A stretch of 7,643 nt of DNA, taken from positions 1-7,643 of the forward strand of contig CAMBHX010000077.1 in the NCBI GenBank assembly GCA_945867285.1, read 5' to 3'. Position 1 is the stretch's first letter; every line of letters begins with the position of its first letter. The stretch comes from Sulfuricurvum sp. IAE1. Lineage in GTDB: Bacteria > Campylobacterota > Campylobacteria > Campylobacterales > Sulfurimonadaceae. Under the pieces are notes generated by a model. It had not been told where the DNA came from and did no database searches. It worked only from the letters and a program-made list of their open reading frames with translations. Of this stretch, positions 6,021 to 7,643 are shown piece by piece. The translations under genes and the position numbers were made by a program.

Positions 6021-6644
6021 ATGCAAGTAACCCTACATCATCATACACCTCTTGTAATCTGTTCTGACGCCATTCGTACGTGTTGGCAAAGTTTTGACAA
6101 AAGCGATAACGGTGGAGAAGTTGACCGTGCGCTCATTGACCGGGTGGGTAATAAATTTAAGCACGCCTCAACACTGGAGCATATTACCTACAACTTTTAT
6201 ATAGCAGGAATTAGCCGTGCATTACTCCAAGAGCTCGCCCGTCACCGTATGGCATCTCTCAGTGTCAAAAGCACTCGCTATACTCTCAAAGAACTCAAAG
6301 AGGAACCAGAGTTTACACTAGCCGACAAAGAACGTGCAGGGAACTATCTCGTCTATTGTGATGTTGAGATTGTAGATGAGATGAGCATCAAAGCCTTGGA
6401 AAATTTACGCCTTGTACTGGCAAGTGGTATTAGTAATGATAGAGCCAAATATTGTCTCCCTGAGAGCTACAAAACTGAACTGGCATGGAGTATCAATGCT
6501 CGAAGCTTGCAAAACTTCATCAGTTTGCGTAGTGACAAAGCAGCATTGTGGGAGATACGAGATTTAGCCAACATGGTTTACAATACCTTGCCAACCGAGC
6601 ACCAATATCTATTCGAAAATTCACTCAAAGAGGATCACCCATGA
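6021..6644 (+). CDS. thyX: Flavin-dependent thymidylate synthase ThyX
   Basis: ThyX makes dTMP from dUMP using methylene-tetrahydrofolate as carbon donor and FAD/NADPH as reductant; it is unrelated to ThyA. The 207-residue protein is of normal family length and carries the diagnostic RHRxxSxxxxSxR motif exactly at R74-H75-R76, S79, S84 and R86. Downstream, the block NARSLQNFISLR (159-170) matches the conserved nucleotide- and flavin-binding helix region. HASTLEH (48-54) is also family-typical. The protein acts in the cytoplasm as a homotetramer, as known for the family. It starts at an ATG behind an extended -10 promoter. Its stop overlaps the start of a small exported protein by ATGA, so the two are co-transcribed and probably translationally coupled. 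Presence of ThyX implies the cell may lack ThyA, which the window cannot show. Confidence 0.97.
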   Translation: MQVTLHHHTPLVICSDAIRTCWQSFDKSDNGGEVDRALIDRVGNKFKHASTLEHITYNFYIAGISRALLQELARHRMASLSVKSTRYTLKELKEEPEFTLADKERAGNYLVYCDVEIVDEMSIKALENLRLVLASGISNDRAKYCLPESYKTELAWSINARSLQNFISLRSDKAALWEIRDLANMVYNTLPTEHQYLFENSLKEDHP

Positions 6645-6889
6645 AAAAAGTACTAATTGTAAGCTTATTAGTATCAACAAGCGTTTTAGCAGATATAGTT
6701 ATTGAGGGAATGAATTGTCCTGAAGGCTACAACAATAAACAGGGGGAAAAAACATTTCAGGAGTGTAAACCCTACGATAAAGAAGCAGCCTCACGTGCAC
6801 AATATCCAAAAGAGTCAAAAGAGTGTGCTGACAATAAAGAGTGCTTGATAAAAGAGGATAAGCTAATTAAAACTAAAATCGAAAATTAG
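6641..6889 (+). CDS. Small exported four-cysteine protein of unknown function
   Basis: This 82-residue protein begins MKKVLIVSLLVSTSVLA, a short Sec-type signal peptide with likely cleavage after Ala17 (VLA before Asp18). There is no cysteine at +1, so it is not a lipoprotein. The mature part is about 65 residues, hydrophilic and rich in Lys and Glu, with cysteines at 26, 42, 62 and 68 that could form two disulfides in the periplasm. NCPEGY (25-30) and ECKPYD (41-46) are the most distinctive stretches. The start at 6641 is chosen over the in-frame ATG at 6548 because it has AGGA (6631-6634) six bases upstream and begins a clean signal peptide. The longer form would put 31 non-family residues in front, inside thyX. 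The ATGA overlap with thyX points to one operon. I do not recognise the family. Confidence 0.8.
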   Translation: MKKVLIVSLLVSTSVLADIVIEGMNCPEGYNNKQGEKTFQECKPYDKEAASRAQYPKESKECADNKECLIKEDKLIKTKIEN

Positions 6890-6907
6890 AAGAATAAAAA
6901 AGTCACC

Positions 6908-6965
6908 GTTCGCACTGAGCTTATCGAAAGGTAAAGATTCATGGGTCGACAGGCTCATCACGAAC
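6908..6965. repeat. REP-like imperfect inverted repeat (TGAGC...TCGA type)
   Basis: The left arm 6908-6927 begins GTTCG, contains TGAGC and ends TCGA. The right arm 6946-6965, read on the minus strand, also begins GTTCG, contains TGAGC and ends TCGA. The arms agree at about 15 of 20 positions around an 18-base spacer. From memory, GTTCG...TGAGC...TGTCGA palindromes are a widespread intergenic repeat type in many bacteria. In this window the element sits between the stop of the small exported protein gene and the convergent rplT end, where a dispersed palindrome would be tolerated. Confidence 0.6.
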
Positions 6966-6970
6966 TGGAG

Positions 6971-6999
6971 ATCTATACCGTATCTAGTACGGTATAGAT
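6971..6999. terminator. Perfect 12-bp stem between convergent rplT and thyX operons
   Basis: ATCTATACCGTA (6971-6982) pairs without mismatch with TACGGTATAGAT (6988-6999) around the five-base loop TCTAG. It starts nine bases beyond the rplT stop on the minus strand and lies after the thyX operon on the plus strand. Neither side has a T run, so it may end transcription weakly or protect the 3' end of the rpmI-rplT mRNA from exonucleases. Confidence 0.55.
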
Positions 7000-7008
7000 G
7001 ATTTAATG

Positions 7009-7362
7009 TTACAGTGCTGCTTTGGATTGAACAGTGAGGGCAGAGAATGCCGCTGCATCGTTCATAGCCATATCAGCTAGGATTTTGCGATCAAGCTCGA
7101 TGTTTGCACGCTTAAGTCCGTTCATAAATACTGAATAACTCATACCATTCAAGCGACATGCTGCATTGATACGGATAATCCACAATTTACGGAACTCACG
7201 TTTCTTTTGTTTACGATCACGAAATGCATAAACCAATGAGCGCTCGAGTTGCTCTTTCGCTTTACGGAAATGTTTGTGACGTGCACTGTAGAAACCACGT
7301 GCTAATTTTAATACTTTTTTGTGACGACGACGACGTACGACACCTGTTTTTACTCTTGGCAT
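7009..7362 (-). CDS. rplT: 50S ribosomal protein L20
   Basis: L20 is an early-assembly protein of the large ribosomal subunit that binds 23S rRNA; in several bacteria it also represses its own operon by binding the mRNA. The 117-residue product is full length and starts MPRVKTGVVRRRRHKKVLKL, the typical strongly basic N-terminal arm that threads into rRNA. It continues with the family blocks ARGFYSARHKHFRKAKEQLERS, LWIIRINAACRLNGMSYS and NIELDRKILADMAMND (split here only by description). The ATG at 7362 has AAGGA (7368-7372) five bases upstream. It follows rpmI on the same strand after a 90-base spacer, the conserved rpmI-rplT pairing, usually downstream of infC outside this window. A 12-bp stem follows the stop. 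Confidence 0.97.
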   Translation of the reverse strand: MPRVKTGVVRRRRHKKVLKLARGFYSARHKHFRKAKEQLERSLVYAFRDRKQKKREFRKLWIIRINAACRLNGMSYSVFMNGLKRANIELDRKILADMAMNDAAAFSALTVQSKAAL

Positions 7363-7404
7363 TTTTTTCCTTTTTCTTGACCTTGTTCATTCATGATGAC
7401 AGGG

Positions 7405-7438
7405 TGCCACTTGGTGGGCTTGCCCAACGTATAGTTGG
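7405..7438 (-). promoter_or_regulatory. Paired hairpins in the rpmI-rplT spacer, possible L20 operator
   Basis: Two stems can be drawn in the 90-base spacer: CCAAC/GTTGG (7424-7428 with 7434-7438) and CCAC/GTGG (7407-7410 with 7414-7417), with GGG (7402-7404) and CCC (7423-7425) able to close a longer alternative. L20 autoregulates rpmI-rplT in other bacteria through rRNA-like mRNA folds, so an operator here is reasonable. I cannot match it to a named leader family, and stems this short are not rare by chance. Confidence 0.25.
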
Positions 7439-7452
7439 AGGGTTAATAGGGT

Positions 7453-7643
7453 TTAGCCTACGATCATCTTTTTGATGTTTTTAACATCAACTGCAGCTAC
7501 AACTTTTGGAGTTTTTTGTCCATAACGAGTACCCGCATCTTGCTTAGTCAAAATGTGACTACGGTATGCAGTACCACGTTTGATTGTGCCGTTTTTCTTT
7601 ACTTTGAAGCGCTTTACAGCACCTTTAACCGATTTCATTTTTG
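7453..7643 (-). CDS. rpmI: 50S ribosomal protein L35 (5' end outside the window)
   Basis: L35 is a small basic protein of the large ribosomal subunit. The visible sequence reads KMKSVKGAVKRFKVKKNGTI and continues through KRGTAYRSHILTK, a clear L35 match. The family starts MPKMK. The codon before the internal ATG (7636-7638) is AAA (Lys), and the two visible bases before that are CA, consistent with CCA (Pro). The true start is therefore almost certainly the ATG just beyond the right edge, and the full protein would be 64 residues. After SHILTK, the usual KRKRxLR-like basic stretch is replaced by QDAGTRYGQKTPKV, ending in VKNIKKMIVG. The gene lies upstream of rplT on the same strand. Confidence 0.93.
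   Translation of the reverse strand, partial: KMKSVKGAVKRFKVKKNGTIKRGTAYRSHILTKQDAGTRYGQKTPKVVAAVDVKNIKKMIVG

Noticed and set aside
6548..6640. Extended N-terminus of the small exported protein, beginning inside thyX
   Set aside because: The extra 31 residues are a shadow of thyX in another frame and would bury the signal peptide. The internal ATG at 6641 has its own binding site.
1..7643. CRISPR array, insertion sequence, prophage or defence cassette
   Set aside because: No regularly spaced repeats, transposase or integrase motifs, or recognisable defence genes are seen on either strand. The genes are almost all conserved housekeeping genes.

Overview
The window looks like core chromosome of a campylobacterotal (epsilonproteobacterial) chemolithotroph, with Sulfuricurvum or Sulfurimonas relatives the best guess. 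The reasons are the hisF, rsmA (ksgA), RNase J gene run, an RNase J with a long Asn/Arg/Pro-rich N-terminal extension as in Helicobacter, ThyX as the thymidylate synthase present here, moderate-to-low GC, and promoters with a good -10 box but no clear -35. The genus is inferred from memory of these families, not from a search.

Layout from left to right. (1) The 3' tail of an unrecognised plus-strand gene ends at 135 and is followed by a textbook intrinsic terminator (141-183). (2) A gene-free stretch of about 300 bases (136-434) holds a 12-bp tandem repeat and a set of mutually exclusive RNA stems that ends in a terminator-like hairpin with a T6 run. It lies upstream of an AGCS-family sodium:alanine/glycine symporter gene (435-1877) and reads like an attenuator or riboswitch-type leader. 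(3) hisF (minus strand, 1943-2701) converges on the symporter gene, with a hairpin between the two stops. (4) Diverging from hisF are rsmA (2838-3617) and then rnj (3785-5872), separated by a 167-base spacer with three consecutive hairpins. A strong hairpin terminator follows rnj. (5) After a short structured spacer come thyX (6021-6644) and, overlapping it by ATGA, a small exported four-cysteine protein of unknown function (6641-6889). (6) A 119-base spacer holds a TGAGC...TCGA inverted repeat of a REP-like kind and a perfect 12-bp stem. (7) On the minus strand, rplT (L20) and rpmI (L35) run in from the right edge. rpmI loses its first two codons and part of its third to the window boundary.

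Most of the genes are housekeeping: translation (16S rRNA dimethylation, L20, L35), RNA turnover (RNase J), histidine and purine-linked synthesis (HisF), dTMP synthesis (ThyX) and amino-acid uptake (AGCS). No CRISPR array, transposase, integrase or defence cassette is visible. The new biology, if any, is in the non-coding structure (the AGCS leader, the rnj leader, the rpmI-rplT spacer, the REP-like palindrome) and in the small cysteine-rich exported protein tied to thyX.
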